Origin: JAIBJN01 sp963811635
Lineage (GTDB): Bacteria; Actinomycetota; Thermoleophilia; Gaiellales; Gaiellaceae
Length of the DNA: 64,000 bases
Reading direction: 5' to 3'
Assembly (NCBI GenBank): GCA_963811635.1
Contig: CAWESB010000019.1
Coordinates: 1-64,000, forward strand
How positions within the stretch are numbered: position 1 is the first letter of the stretch; every line of letters begins with the position of its first letter. Positions 1-8,317 of the stretch are shown here, one piece after another. The position numbers and the translations under genes are program-made. The notes below the pieces were generated by a model. That model was given only the letters and a program-made list of their open reading frames with translations, was not told where the DNA came from and did not search any database.

Positions 1-10
1 GCGCCCGCCG

Positions 11-1108
11 TCAACCGCTGAGCCAGGCGAGCTGCCCCGCGACCACCTCCCAGCGCACCGACGCCTCGCCGCCGACGACACGGTGGAAGACAACCGCGTC
101 GGGCTCCGCGACGGCGATCCACTTGCCGTTCGGCGACCAGTCCGCGTACACGCCTTGGAACGTCCGCGGGGCCCGGCCCTGGAAGCAGCCGAGGTCGATA
201 AGCCGGACAACGTCGCCGCTGACCGAGAGGGCCGCGCAGTTGTCGGGCGCAAGGTCGGCCACATGGTCGGCCAAGAACGTGAGGGGGCGGTCGGGCGTGG
301 GCGTCGGCACGCTCGCCGCGCCCACCAGGCGTCCGCCCTCGTAGCGGTCGACCCGCCCTCCCTCCACGAGGACGGCGAGCGAGCCGTCGACGCCCCACGC
401 GAGCTCCCAGACAGGTCGACGGGCTCTCAGCAGCGGGCGCCCGCCGACCACGATCTCCTGGCGGTCGTTCACAGACGCCAACGCGCCGCTCGGGTCGTAC
501 GCTCCCGGGCACTGGTGGAGACGCTTCGGCCGCTGTTCCCCGCGACGAGCTCGAACCCGGACTCGAAAGCCGTCGCACCAGGCGAGCGTCGAGCCGTCCG
601 GGCTCCAGGCGAGGAGTCCAGTCCCCCAGGTAGTCACCGAAGCTCGCCCGCGGGTGCTCGAGGTCGAGAACGCTGAAGTGCCTCTTGGCACCGCCCGCGT
701 CGTCGGGCACGCTGTAGGCGACGCGCGTCCCGACGCTCGGGGCGTAAAGCTCGCAATTCGTCTCCAGCCGGGGGAGGTCGAAGCATTCGGCCCGAGCGGA
801 GGTCGATGGCCCGAAGCTCGCAGGCGCCGGGGACGGTGAAGGCGAGGAGACCCGACGCGGCCCCGCCCGGCAGTCTCCACGCCTCATCCTCATCTGTCGT
901 GGTGGTCGGCGTCTGACCGTCCTGTGCCTCCTCGGCCGTCGTCGCCGACGCCTCACGCTCATCCGTCGTCGCGGCAGTCGCCGCTCGACCGTCCTGCGCC
1001 TCCTCGGTCGTCGTCCGGTCGCGGAGCGCATCCGTGAGCGCCGACCGCGCCGAGCGCGACCACGGCGGCCACGATCGCGAGATCCCTCGCTCTCCGGCGG
1101 CGAAGCAT
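11..1108 (-). pseudogene. secreted beta-propeller (WD40/TolB-like) protein, frame broken
   Basis: The ATG at 1108 opens a signal-like N-terminus (an Arg-rich start, then a hydrophobic Ala/Val/Leu stretch ending AHGC). A Thr/Glu-rich linker containing two copies of EEAQDG follows, then beta-propeller blade-like segments with repeated motifs such as LAWSPDGS and ADWSPNGKW. The coding sense moves through three frames: near 960-1030, near 770 (a GGGGG run in the sense strand) and near 626-630 (another GGGGG run). Each change is repaired by removing one base. The product is probably an extracytoplasmic propeller protein of unknown ligand. The breaks could be real decay or assembly insertions; I favour the latter because the same pattern recurs across the window. 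Confidence 0.5.
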
Positions 1109-1368
1109 ACTTCACGAATATCTCCGGCCATCATGCGCGCTTTCGCGAGGGCACACAAGTAGACACCGCTTTGGTTCGAGCAGGAACTTGATCGAGTTCT
1201 TCAAAGTCGCGCGGGCGCCCGTGCATATACCGGTGCATATACCGAGAAGTTGCCAGCCCCGGCGACGAACGGGGGCTCACGCTAGCCGGCGCCCTCGCCG
1301 CGGGCAACTGAAGGCGGTGAGGCTGGGCGCGAAACGTCGCACCACGAGCCGTCGCCCGTTTCCCGGGT

Positions 1369-1512
1369 CTACTCGTTTTGAACGCTCTGCACTCGTGCGG
1401 ATGCATGATCGAACTCTTCGGGCCAGATCGCCTTCTCGTTCGCCCACGCTTCGCTGAGCTTGGCGTCGCTGAGGGTGGCGTCCCTGAAGCGGGCGCCGCG
1501 GGCACCGCGCAG
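1369..1512 (-). pseudogene. pentapeptide-repeat protein, C-terminal remnant
   Basis: The minus strand reads a short A-x-L/F-x-x pattern (GARFRDATLSDAKLSEAWA) followed by the IWPEEFD ending common at the C-terminus of pentapeptide-repeat proteins, then a stop at 1369-1371. No start codon or upstream repeats are present in frame, and a strong hairpin (1542-1573) lies just upstream. This is most likely the 3' scrap of a lost gene; function cannot be assigned. Confidence 0.5.
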
Positions 1513-1541
1513 GGTGCGGCTGGACGGCCAGGCGGCAGCGA

Positions 1542-1573
1542 CGAGAGCCGCCGGGGTCGCCCGGCGGCTCTCG
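1542..1573 (-). terminator. hairpin terminator of the secreted-protein gene
   Basis: A perfect 14-bp GC-rich stem (CGAGAGCCGCCGGG with its complement) and a 4-nt loop lie 28 nt beyond the stop of the 1601-2224 gene. There is no clear U-tract. Confidence 0.6.
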
Positions 1574-1600
1574 TGTTCTGGCCCTCTCAGCGAGTTGCGT

Positions 1601-2224
1601 TCAGGACGTGAGCGCAGCGCAGAGGGCGGCCTCAGTCTCCGGCGGGAACGGGAACTCAGTTGCGGTTCCATGGTGTGTTCCGTCCGGGTACGTGAGACCC
1701 GCACCGTGGATGATCACGCCGAAGCCGGGGGCGCTGATCTTGAAGTCGCTACCACTGGTGCTCGTGTCGACCTGAGTGGAGTCGTCTCCCGGCGTCGTCC
1801 AGACCGTCTGGATGCTCCAGTGTGCGCTGATCTTCACCGTCGGCTCTGCCCCCGTCGGCGAGAGGCTCCAGGTTCCATCCACGCTCGCAGCGTTGTGCCG
1901 TCTTACGACCTTGTTATCCACGTACCAGCGCGTCCCGTCGCCGCGGAAGTGGCTCGTCTCGTAGATCGTCCCGCAAGGGAGATCGAAGTCAGCGATCGGT
2001 TCGTTGACGAGATCCTCAACGAAGAAGGTGTCGCAGATGACTTGGCGACCGTCCTCGCGGCAGACGGCATTGGGTGGTTCCGGCTCCAGCGTGGAGGGGT
2101 CGACGGGTGGCCCCGCCGCGGCCGGGGCCGCCAGCAACATCATGGCGCCGCCTACGAACGCGGCGAACAGAGCAAGCAACGAGCGACGCGTCGGGCGAAG
2201 CCGCTTCATGCATGGGTCAAACAT
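1601..2224 (-). CDS. secreted protein of unknown function
   Basis: About 207 aa. The ATG at 2224 is chosen because AAGGAG lies 5 nt upstream; an in-frame GTG (2227) and a second ATG (MKRLRPTRR) are alternatives. After the basic stretch KRLRPTRR comes a hydrophobic signal segment ending AAPAAAG, so the protein is exported. The mature part has three or four Cys (CREDG, VICDT, LPCGT, ALCAA) and a beta-rich look with many Thr/Gly/Asp, but no family was recognised. A strong hairpin terminator follows. It stands alone among other small secreted or lipoprotein genes in the first 4.5 kb. Confidence 0.7.
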   Translation of the reverse strand: MFDPCMKRLRPTRRSLLALFAAFVGGAMMLLAAPAAAGPPVDPSTLEPEPPNAVCREDGRQVICDTFFVEDLVNEPIADFDLPCGTIYETSHFRGDGTRWYVDNKVVRRHNAASVDGTWSLSPTGAEPTVKISAHWSIQTVWTTPGDDSTQVDTSTSGSDFKISAPGFGVIIHGAGLTYPDGTHHGTATEFPFPPETEAALCAALTS

Positions 2225-2720
2225 CACAGCTCCTTAGTGAGGGGGGCAATTCCGCGAACGCGAGAACGCGAGCCGACAGGAACCTTTCTCATGGTGAACC
2301 TCCGTCTCCCCCGCACGATCGACCAGTGCGAGTACGAGGCCATGCTCTCCAAGACGCTACGTTCATTCAGGCGCCCTCGACATCGGGGCCAGCCCTAGAA
2401 ACACACCGTGCTAGCCCTACCTCAGCCGGGCTGCGACGGCCGCGTGCGGTCGGGCCGGGCGGCTAGCTGAACCCGATCGGCTGCACCCCTGCCCGGCCCG
2501 ACTCGAGCCCAGGGTGTAGTCGCGCCGGCGACAGGATGGCCGTTCAGACAGGTCGCCCAGGTTTCGCAGCTTGCACTCCTTCGAGCGCCGCTGCGCGGAG
2601 TGACTTGCAAGGATCGCTGCGGAGCAGGAAGCCCCCGGCCCCAAAGGACGAACGTGGGGCAGGGTCGGTGCGACATCTCGTTGCCTGACCACGGATGAAG
2701 GGGGTGGTGTCTAGGGAACT
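2225..2720. other. non-coding or decayed stretch
   Basis: I see no convincing gene on either strand. The open frames here have unbalanced composition, no ribosome-binding site and no recognisable motif. Confidence 0.5.
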
Positions 2721-2883
2721 GAAGCCGTAGAGACCGAGGCCGGATTCACCGCCGTCGACTCAGCCGAGCACGATTTGCGGCGGGTCTCGGCGGGATCCTC
2801 GGAATGTGTTTTCGCTAGGCGTGACCGTGAGCGGCGACAGCTTCGACCCGGACCTGGTGTTCGCCTTCCCGGGCACGTTCTAA
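2721..2883 (+). pseudogene. gene remnant of unknown function
   Basis: The plus strand reads a protein-like stretch from 2721 (ETEAGFTAVDSAEHDLRR) that, after dropping one base near 2790-2815, continues as GVTVSGDSFDPDLVFAFPG and stops at 2881-2883. A hairpin terminator follows 43 nt later, which supports a real 3' end. No start is found: a stop precedes at 2712. It is either the tail of a decayed gene or one broken by base insertions. Confidence 0.3.
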
Positions 2884-2926
2884 ACGGCACGTTTCTCGGC
2901 AAGCCGTAAGCTTGCAGCTAAGCGAC

Positions 2927-2953
2927 GAGGGGCGGCGAAGTTCGCCGCCCCTC
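2927..2953. terminator. bidirectional intrinsic terminator
   Basis: GAGGGGCGGCGAA pairs perfectly with TTCGCCGCCCCTC around a tiny loop, followed on the plus strand by ACATTTT. It sits between a plus-strand 3' end (2883) and the minus-strand lipoprotein stop (3086), so it may serve both. Confidence 0.65.
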
Positions 2954-3085
2954 ACATTTTCCCGGGTACCGAACAGCGCAGCACCGAGGCGTGCAAGCTG
3001 TCTCCGCTGTCCGAGCTCTTTCCGCCGGCGCGGGCTCGACCGGGCGAGCGAGGTCTTGATCCGGTGGGCGCGAGCGGCGTAGAAC

Positions 3086-3631
3086 TCAGCTGGTCGGAAG
3101 CGCAACGCAATGCTCAGCGATGTCGACCTGCTCAGGTGTCGGCGACACACGGAAGCCGTAAAGAACGCTGCCGCTCCTACTTACCGCCATGGCGTCCGGG
3201 AAATGGGGCGCCTCGTCCTTGGCGTGTTCTGCCTCGGCGGCACTGCCGTAGAAGAAGACGGACAGCTCTTGATCCCCGTTCATGTGGGCAATGAGCCAGC
3301 CGCCGGGTGCGTCGCCGAAATTGAGTGGCATCACCTCGGGCGGCATGTATTGCCCCGTCGGCGGAATCTCGTCGAACTCCCCGACCCCGCTTTCCACGAG
3401 ACAGTCGCGAACGCCGCTCCAGGCCGATGCCTCGTTCTCGTCGGAGCGGTCGGTTCCACTGTTGAGCGGCCCGCCGCCTCCGTCGCCGCCGCTCGGCCCG
3501 CCGCCTTCGCCGCAACCAACGCCGACGAGGAGCCCCGCGACCGACACGAGCACAAGACGTAGCACGGCCCGCCCCACACAGCCGATTCTATGAGCAAGGC
3601 GAGCGGCGGGACTGTAAATCCAAGAGCGCAC
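3086..3631 (-). CDS. putative lipoprotein
   Basis: Up to 181 aa. A hydrophobic segment (LRLVLVSVAGLLVGVG) ends at a Cys, then a Gly/Ser-rich linker (GEGGGPSGGDGGGG), which is typical of an actinobacterial lipoprotein, although the lipobox lacks the preferred Leu at -3. The mature domain of about 120 aa carries two further Cys (RDCLVES, AEHCVAL) that may form a disulfide. Several Val (GTG) codons just before the hydrophobic segment could be the true start, so the N-terminus is uncertain. No family recognised. Confidence 0.6.
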   Translation of the reverse strand: MRSWIYSPAARLAHRIGCVGRAVLRLVLVSVAGLLVGVGCGEGGGPSGGDGGGGPLNSGTDRSDENEASAWSGVRDCLVESGVGEFDEIPPTGQYMPPEVMPLNFGDAPGGWLIAHMNGDQELSVFFYGSAAEAEHAKDEAPHFPDAMAVSRSGSVLYGFRVSPTPEQVDIAEHCVALPTS

Positions 3632-3819
3632 AAACCCCCAAGCAACTCGTCCCCCAAAGACGCTACGTTCGCCTACAGCTTCGTCTCGCTCGCGCAGCGC
3701 TTGTACGTCTCGGGCGGCCCGCAGAGGCGAATCGAGTGGTTCATGCCCAAGTGGTTGACCTCTCTTCGTCTTGGTGTTCTCATAGGAGCCTGTGGCAACC
3801 GGGACATGGAGGTGTTGGA

Positions 3820-4272
3820 ATGAAGAAGCTGTATCTGCTTCTCGCGCTTGTGCTTGCCGCCGCTGCGGCCGCCTACCCTGCGAGCGCGGCGCCCGCTGAG
3901 CACTTCACCGAAGACGTGACCGGCGACGTGTTCGTCTGCGACAGCGCCGTCTACACGGTGACGTCTGGCACGCTCCTCAGCGTCTTCCACGAGGGCACGA
4001 GCGCCTCCGGGAACACGAACTTCACCGGAACTCTCGTCCCCAAGCACGTTGTTCTTGAGGATGACGAGGGGAACGTCTACTCGCTCTCCGGCGCAGTGTG
4101 GTTCGGCGACACGTCGAACGCTCAGCAGGGCACCTCCCAGGGCACCTTTACGGCGTTCTTCAACATCGTCAGTAAAGGTGGAGGAGTCGTCGACACGGTT
4201 CGGATGGTCGCCCACTTCGGCGCGAACGGCGAGTTCTCCATCGACTCAGGAAGCTGCGTGCTGCCCGAATAG
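3820..4272 (+). CDS. small secreted protein of unknown function
   Basis: About 150 aa. The ATG at 3820 has GGAGG seven bases upstream and opens a textbook signal peptide (MKKLYLLLALVLAAAAAAY, cleavage after ASA). The mature protein is about 128 aa, rich in Thr, Ser, Gly and Val, with one Cys near each end (FVCDSA and SGSCVLPE), suggesting a disulfide-closed beta-sandwich. A longer in-frame extension to 3736 lacks a ribosome-binding site and was not used. A strong terminator follows 13 nt after the stop. Function unknown. Confidence 0.75.
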   Translation: MKKLYLLLALVLAAAAAAYPASAAPAEHFTEDVTGDVFVCDSAVYTVTSGTLLSVFHEGTSASGNTNFTGTLVPKHVVLEDDEGNVYSLSGAVWFGDTSNAQQGTSQGTFTAFFNIVSKGGGVVDTVRMVAHFGANGEFSIDSGSCVLPE

Positions 4273-4284
4273 CGCGCGGACTCG

Positions 4285-4322
4285 GACGACCGCGCCGCCT
4301 GCTCCAAGGTGGCGCGGTCGTC
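4285..4322 (+). terminator. intrinsic terminator after the secreted-protein gene
   Basis: A 15-bp stem (GACGACCGCGCCGCC paired with GGTGGCGCGGTCGTC, one G-T pair) and 8-nt loop, followed by TCTC. Confidence 0.7.
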
Positions 4323-4442
4323 TCTCAACAAGGGTCGAGGCCGCGAGCGGCTCGAGTTAGCGGGCCGGGGCGCGGGACCGCAACCTAGATGGCCGAGGAG
4401 GGCGTGTCTCTGGGCGGGTGGTCGGGCTGGGGCAACGCGTTC

Positions 4443-4472
4443 GGAGCGGGGCGGTAGCGCCCGCCCCGCTCC
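4443..4472 (-). terminator. hairpin terminator of the interrupted secreted-protein gene
   Basis: GGAGCGGGGCGG pairs perfectly with CCGCCCCGCTCC around a 6-nt loop. It begins 17 nt past the minus-strand stop at 4489 and so marks the 3' end of the gene whose C-terminal half is at 4489-4574. Confidence 0.55.
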
Positions 4473-4488
4473 TGACGGAAAGGGCCGT

Positions 4489-4574
4489 CTAGCTCTTGAC
4501 GAGCGGGCAGACGAAACGGACGCCGGTGTCAACGAGGGCGCTCGCAGTGGCGACGACATCGTCCGCGTTGGTCA
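4489..4574 (-). pseudogene. C-terminal half of a small secreted-protein gene split by the duplication
   Basis: The minus strand reads TNADDVVATASALVDTGV, then RFVCPLVKS and a stop at 4489-4491. The first residues (TNADDVVAT) repeat the last residues of the signal-peptide fragment at 9591-9744. Joining the two fragments through this shared stretch gives one exported protein of roughly 65-70 aa. The 5-kb copy 1 lies exactly between the halves. A hairpin terminator follows the stop. Function unknown. Confidence 0.6.
4548..4574. repeat. 27-bp direct repeat, left flank of copy 1
   Basis: TGGCGACGACATCGTC-C-GCGTTGGTCA matches 9591-9617 with a single mismatch (C/G at base 17). The pair brackets the 5-kb copy 1 and both members belong to the same small gene, so they resemble a long target-site duplication. 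Confidence 0.75.
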
Positions 4575-4659
4575 ACTGGCTCTGGCCGAGCTCGTCCGCC
4601 GCGCAGGGCTTGAGCCGGCGGCGTGGTTGGAGTGGCGGTCTCTCGGGGATAGCATCGGC

Positions 4660-5199
4660 GTGGCGAGAGTGACGATCAGCGCGGTCGCGCTTATCTGCCT
4701 TGCACTAGCGGCTTGCGGCGGTGGTGGCGGGGGCGGAGACAAGACATTCGAGGGCGACGGCTTCTCGTTCACGTACCCGGAGGACTGGGAGGAATCTGAC
4801 TTTGACGTGCAGTTCGGCGAGCAGGCGACCACGGCCGCGCTCAGTCCGGAAGCAGGTGCCAACATCCTGCTGGTCGGCGCTGGACGCCAAAATGTCCCGG
4901 TGACCGAAGAGAACATCGACGGACTTTCAGACGCGTTCGCCGCCCAGGTTGACCAGGAGGCCCGCAAACTGAGGGGAAAGGTCACCAGTGGGCCGAGCCG
5001 CATGACCGTCGGCGGCCTTCCGGCTCTCAGCTTCGAAGTCTCAGCAGTAAACCAGTCCGGCACGCACACTCAATCTCAGCTCCTTCTCATATTTGACGGG
5101 AGGACGCAGTACTTCCTGAACTGCCAGTACACCCCGTCTGGCGCAGACGAGATGAAGCAGGGCTGCGACCAGGCAGTGGAGTCCTTCCAAGCCGAGTAG
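4660..5199 (+). CDS. PsbP-like lipoprotein (copy 1)
   Basis: 179 aa from GTG 4660 (a second in-frame GTG at 4669 aligns with an ATG in copy 2 and may be the true start). The signal sequence ends in the perfect lipobox LAAC followed by a Gly run, so the product is a membrane-anchored lipoprotein. The mature domain begins GFSFTYPEDW, the hallmark of the PsbP/Mog1-like fold found in many actinobacterial lipoproteins, and has a Cys pair near the end (LNCQYTPS, KQGCDQ). About eight residues differ from the copy at 10093-10632. Substrate or partner unknown. Confidence 0.75.
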   Translation: MARVTISAVALICLALAACGGGGGGGDKTFEGDGFSFTYPEDWEESDFDVQFGEQATTAALSPEAGANILLVGAGRQNVPVTEENIDGLSDAFAAQVDQEARKLRGKVTSGPSRMTVGGLPALSFEVSAVNQSGTHTQSQLLLIFDGRTQYFLNCQYTPSGADEMKQGCDQAVESFQAE

Positions 5200-5370
5200 A
5201 GAGGCGCCCAAAAAGGGGCAGGCGGGCCGGGGCTCGCGGAAGCGATCGTCCGCGCGCGGCCTCGACCCAAGGCAGAAGTGCTGTTACGTGGGTTGCAAGA
5301 CGCCCACGCGAGCGTGCCGAACGGGGCGGCCGCCCGGCCTTGGCAAGGCGTGATGAAACAATGACGGCGG

Positions 5371-6453
5371 ATGAACCCCGTGAGGCCAACGATCAACGGC
5401 GAGTCGCTCTGGCCGCGGCTCGCGGGGCTGCCGCTCGTCATCGAGGCGTGCGAGTATGACCGGCTGCACGCCGTCCTCGCCTACGAGTTCGAGCGCATCA
5501 CGACGCACGTGCGCCTCGTAGGCGCCGACGCGGACGGGCTCGGTGAGGACGTCTCGGTGTTCCGCGAGAACGGCACCGCGCTGCACGAGACGTGGCCCTC
5601 GCTACCGCTCGAGGGCGAGTGGACGCTGGCCGGCTTCTGCGATCACCTCGCCACGCTCGAGCTGTGGCCAGAGCCGCCGGAGTGGGACGCGGCACTGCGC
5701 TACCGCAACTGGGCGTTCGAGTCGGCGGCGCTCGATCTCGCGCTGCGCCAGTCCGGCCGCTCGCTGCACGACGTGCTCGGACTGGAGCCGCGGCGGGTGC
5801 GCTTCGTCAACTCGCTCGGCCTCGGCAAGGAGCCGTCGATCGAGCCGGTGCGCCGGCGGCTCGCCCGCGCCCCCGGCGTGCGCTTCAAGCTCGACGCGGA
5901 GGCGACCTGGGCGCCGGAGCTCGTCGACGAAGTCGCTGCGACCGGCGCGGTCGACACGATCGACTTCAAGGGCGAGTACGGCTTCGAGGTCGCGGATCCG
6001 GAGGCGCTGAGTGCACTGTACGACCACGTGATCGCCGCATTCCCGGACGCATACCTGGAGGACCCGCACAACCTGCCCGAGATCGTGGAAAAGCTCGGCG
6101 ATCATCTCGAACGCGTCTCATACGACTCGCCGATCCGCAGCGCCGAGGACATCGGCGCGACGCCGCTGGCCGCGCGTGTCGTGAATGTCAAGCCCTCGCG
6201 GATTGGCAGCCTGCGCGCGCTCTTCGAGGTCTACGCGCGCTGCGCGCGGGAGCGGCGGCCGATGTACGGCGGCGGTATGGGCGAGCTGGGCGTGGGCCGC
6301 GGGCAGATCGAGCTGCTCGCCGCGCTATTCCACGCCGGCGCGCCCAACGATGTTGCGCCGAGCGCCTACAACGAGGACAACCCGCCGGGCGGCCTGCCGG
6401 CCAGCCCGCTGGCGCCGCGCCCCGCGGCGACCGGCTTCCGCTGGACGGCGTAG
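5371..6453 (+). CDS. enolase-superfamily enzyme (copy 1)
   Basis: 360 aa from ATG 5371. The C-terminal barrel pattern of the muconate-lactonizing/mandelate-racemase group is visible: a KLDAEATW strand, YLEDP (Glu metal ligand), VSYDSP (Asp ligand), VNVKPSRIG (the sixth-strand Lys) and the Gly-rich GGGMGELGVGRGQ loop. Spacing between the Lys and the first Asp is shorter than in classical members, so it is a divergent branch and the substrate cannot be named. Eight residues differ from copy 2, including Phe to Leu two residues before the KLDAE Asp. It is separated by 170 nt from the lipoprotein gene, which gives no hint of its pathway. Confidence 0.75.
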   Translation: MNPVRPTINGESLWPRLAGLPLVIEACEYDRLHAVLAYEFERITTHVRLVGADADGLGEDVSVFRENGTALHETWPSLPLEGEWTLAGFCDHLATLELWPEPPEWDAALRYRNWAFESAALDLALRQSGRSLHDVLGLEPRRVRFVNSLGLGKEPSIEPVRRRLARAPGVRFKLDAEATWAPELVDEVAATGAVDTIDFKGEYGFEVADPEALSALYDHVIAAFPDAYLEDPHNLPEIVEKLGDHLERVSYDSPIRSAEDIGATPLAARVVNVKPSRIGSLRALFEVYARCARERRPMYGGGMGELGVGRGQIELLAALFHAGAPNDVAPSAYNEDNPPGGLPASPLAPRPAATGFRWTA

Positions 6454-6635
6454 ACGCGCACGACCGTCGGCAAGTCAGTCGGCATTACAGATCTCCCGGA
6501 GCTCGGCGGTTCAGGCTGAGGGCGACGTGACGGCGTAGCCGTTGCGGACCAGAAGCGCGACCGGGTCTTGTGCGTCCTTACCTGTGTGTCGGTCTTGGTC
6601 TAGACGGAGGATGGAGGCGCGGGCTGGAAAGCGGC

Positions 6636-6795
6636 TCAGGCGTACCCCTGGCTTGGCGGTCGCATGAAAGCGCCGATGATCCAGAGGAGCGGGAAGAAGA
6701 TTCCGAAGAAGAACATCCACCCGTGTCCATTCCTCAACGTCATGAACCCGAGGGTGAACAGCAGGATCCATCGCGAGTTCCGATTCCCACCACAT
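6636..6795 (-). pseudogene. small membrane protein gene, frameshifted (copy 1)
   Basis: This is the counterpart of the intact 56-aa gene at 12068-12238. The start (MWW) and the C-terminal coding part (membrane segment, then PPSQGYA and stop) are preserved, but it is 11 bases shorter: one C is missing from the CCCC run and a 17-nt stretch is replaced by 7 nt. The first transmembrane segment is destroyed and the frame is lost. Unlike other frame breaks in the window, this is a multi-base change with an intact sister copy, so it looks like genuine decay. Confidence 0.65.
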
Positions 6796-6881
6796 GGGAC
6801 AGTTCCTCTCTTCGTTGGTCTTGTGCTTCCAAGCCCTCGAGGATGCCGGGAGTGTGACCAGCGGGATCGCTTGCCGTCCGC

Positions 6882-7361
6882 TCAGCTCACCGCTTTCTTC
6901 ACGAGCGCGCCGATCCTTGCCTCTTCGGTTGCAGTCAACTCCTTCAGCGCGAAGGCGGTTGGCCACATGTCGCCTTCGTCGAGGTTCGCCTCGTCGCTGA
7001 AGCCGAAGGTCGCGTACCTCGATTTGAACTTCTCCGCGCTTTGGAAGAAGCAGACGACCTTGCCGTCCTTGGTGTACGCGGGCATCCCGTACCAGGTTTT
7101 CGGCGAGAGGGCCGGCGCGCTGGCTTTGACGATCGCATGGAGCCGCGTGGCCATGGCGCGATCCGGTCCCTGCATCTCGGCGATCTTCGCAAGGAGGGCG
7201 CTTTCCCCATCGGCCCGGCGCGCTTCCGCCTTCAGCTCTTGGGCGCGCTCCTTCATCGCAGCTCGTTCCTCGTCCGTGAATCCCTTGGACTTCTTGCGGT
7301 TCGCGGTGGCGCTCTTGGCGGACTTCTGCGTGTCCTTACTTGCAGTTTTCCTCTCAGCCAT
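6882..7361 (-). CDS. DUF1801 (YdhG-like) protein (copy 1)
   Basis: 159 aa. A Lys/Ala/Ser-rich tail of about 25 residues and a charged helix (EERAAMKERAQELKAEARR) precede the DUF1801 core with its typical WYGMPAY motif, FFQSAEKFKSRYATFGFSD and a final helix. DUF1801 proteins have a frataxin/YdhG-like fold; some are proposed iron chaperones but the role here is unknown. Cytoplasmic. It lies downstream of the amidotransferase gene in the same direction with a 126-nt gap. It differs from copy 2 by two residues. Confidence 0.8.
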   Translation of the reverse strand: MAERKTASKDTQKSAKSATANRKKSKGFTDEERAAMKERAQELKAEARRADGESALLAKIAEMQGPDRAMATRLHAIVKASAPALSPKTWYGMPAYTKDGKVVCFFQSAEKFKSRYATFGFSDEANLDEGDMWPTAFALKELTATEEARIGALVKKAVS

Positions 7362-7487
7362 TGCTTTCTCCTCTGCGAGATCTGGTGAGGGACGACCTCA
7401 CTCTACTGAGGCGCGGCGAGTTGCCCGTCCATCGCTCTGACTCCGGGCGGGCACCCTCCCGATAGAAGCCGTTAGGGCGAGGTCGAC

Positions 7488-8315
7488 CTAGCCCGACGGC
7501 ACGAAGGGTCGCAGCTCATCGGCCCCGGGCTGGACGATGCCGACGTGGGATTCGGGCACTTCGTTCCAGGCGCCGACAAGATCGCCGAGGGGCTCCGAGA
7601 CGACGGCGCGCGTCTCGTCGGATAGCACTGCGAACTCTGCACTCTCCGGATAGAGGGCCTTCAGCGCGTCCATGCGGGTGCTGAAGTAGAGCGACCGAGA
7701 CGCACCCTCGCTCGAGTACCTGAACGCCCAGATCGTCCGCCCGTCGGTCGTCGCGACTGTCATCTGGATGGGATGCTCGATGCCGTGCTTGCGTCCCGTC
7801 TCCTCGACGAAGCCGACCATCTGCCCCACCGCGGCGACCGGATCGCTCTCGAGCCCGAACGTGAGCGCGAGGTAGAACATGGTCTCCGAGTCCGTCGTGC
7901 CCTCGATGGAGGCGAACAGCGAGTCGTCAACGGCAAGCGCCAGCTCTCGGCGGAGATGCGGAAACTCGCGGATGAGCCCGTTGTGCATCCAGAGCCACCG
8001 CCCGTGACGGAAGGGGTGCGTGTTCGTCTCCTGAATCGCCGTTCCGGTCGAGGCGCGGATGTGCGCGAAGAACAGCGGCGAACGGATCCCTGCCGCGAGC
8101 TCGCGCAGGTTGCGATCGTTCCACGCCGGATGCGTGGTGCGAAAGAGCCTCGGCGTCTCGCCCCCGTCGTACCAGCCCATGCCGAAGCCGTCGCCGTTCG
8201 TCGTCGTCGCGCCTTCGCGCGCATGCAGGCTCTGGTCGATCAGCGAGCGGTCTCGCTTGAGCAGGAGCTCCTCGAGCGGGATCGGCGATCCCGAGTACGC
8301 AAGCCAGCGGCACAT
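7488..8315 (-). CDS. class II glutamine amidotransferase (YafJ/EgtC type, copy 1)
   Basis: 275 aa. Cys2 directly after Met is the N-terminal nucleophile of the Ntn-type glutaminase. NGDGFGMGWY, FAHIRAST, THPF and WMHNGLI are the expected glutamine-pocket motifs. The length equals that of stand-alone YafJ-like proteins, which lack a synthase domain, so the amide acceptor is unknown; EgtC (ergothioneine) is a relative but no egt genes are nearby. It starts 2 nt after the permease stop and is probably translated with it. About seven residues differ from copy 2. Confidence 0.85.
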   Translation of the reverse strand: MCRWLAYSGSPIPLEELLLKRDRSLIDQSLHAREGATTTNGDGFGMGWYDGGETPRLFRTTHPAWNDRNLRELAAGIRSPLFFAHIRASTGTAIQETNTHPFRHGRWLWMHNGLIREFPHLRRELALAVDDSLFASIEGTTDSETMFYLALTFGLESDPVAAVGQMVGFVEETGRKHGIEHPIQMTVATTDGRTIWAFRYSSEGASRSLYFSTRMDALKALYPESAEFAVLSDETRAVVSEPLGDLVGAWNEVPESHVGIVQPGADELRPFVPSG

Positions 8316-8317
8316 TT

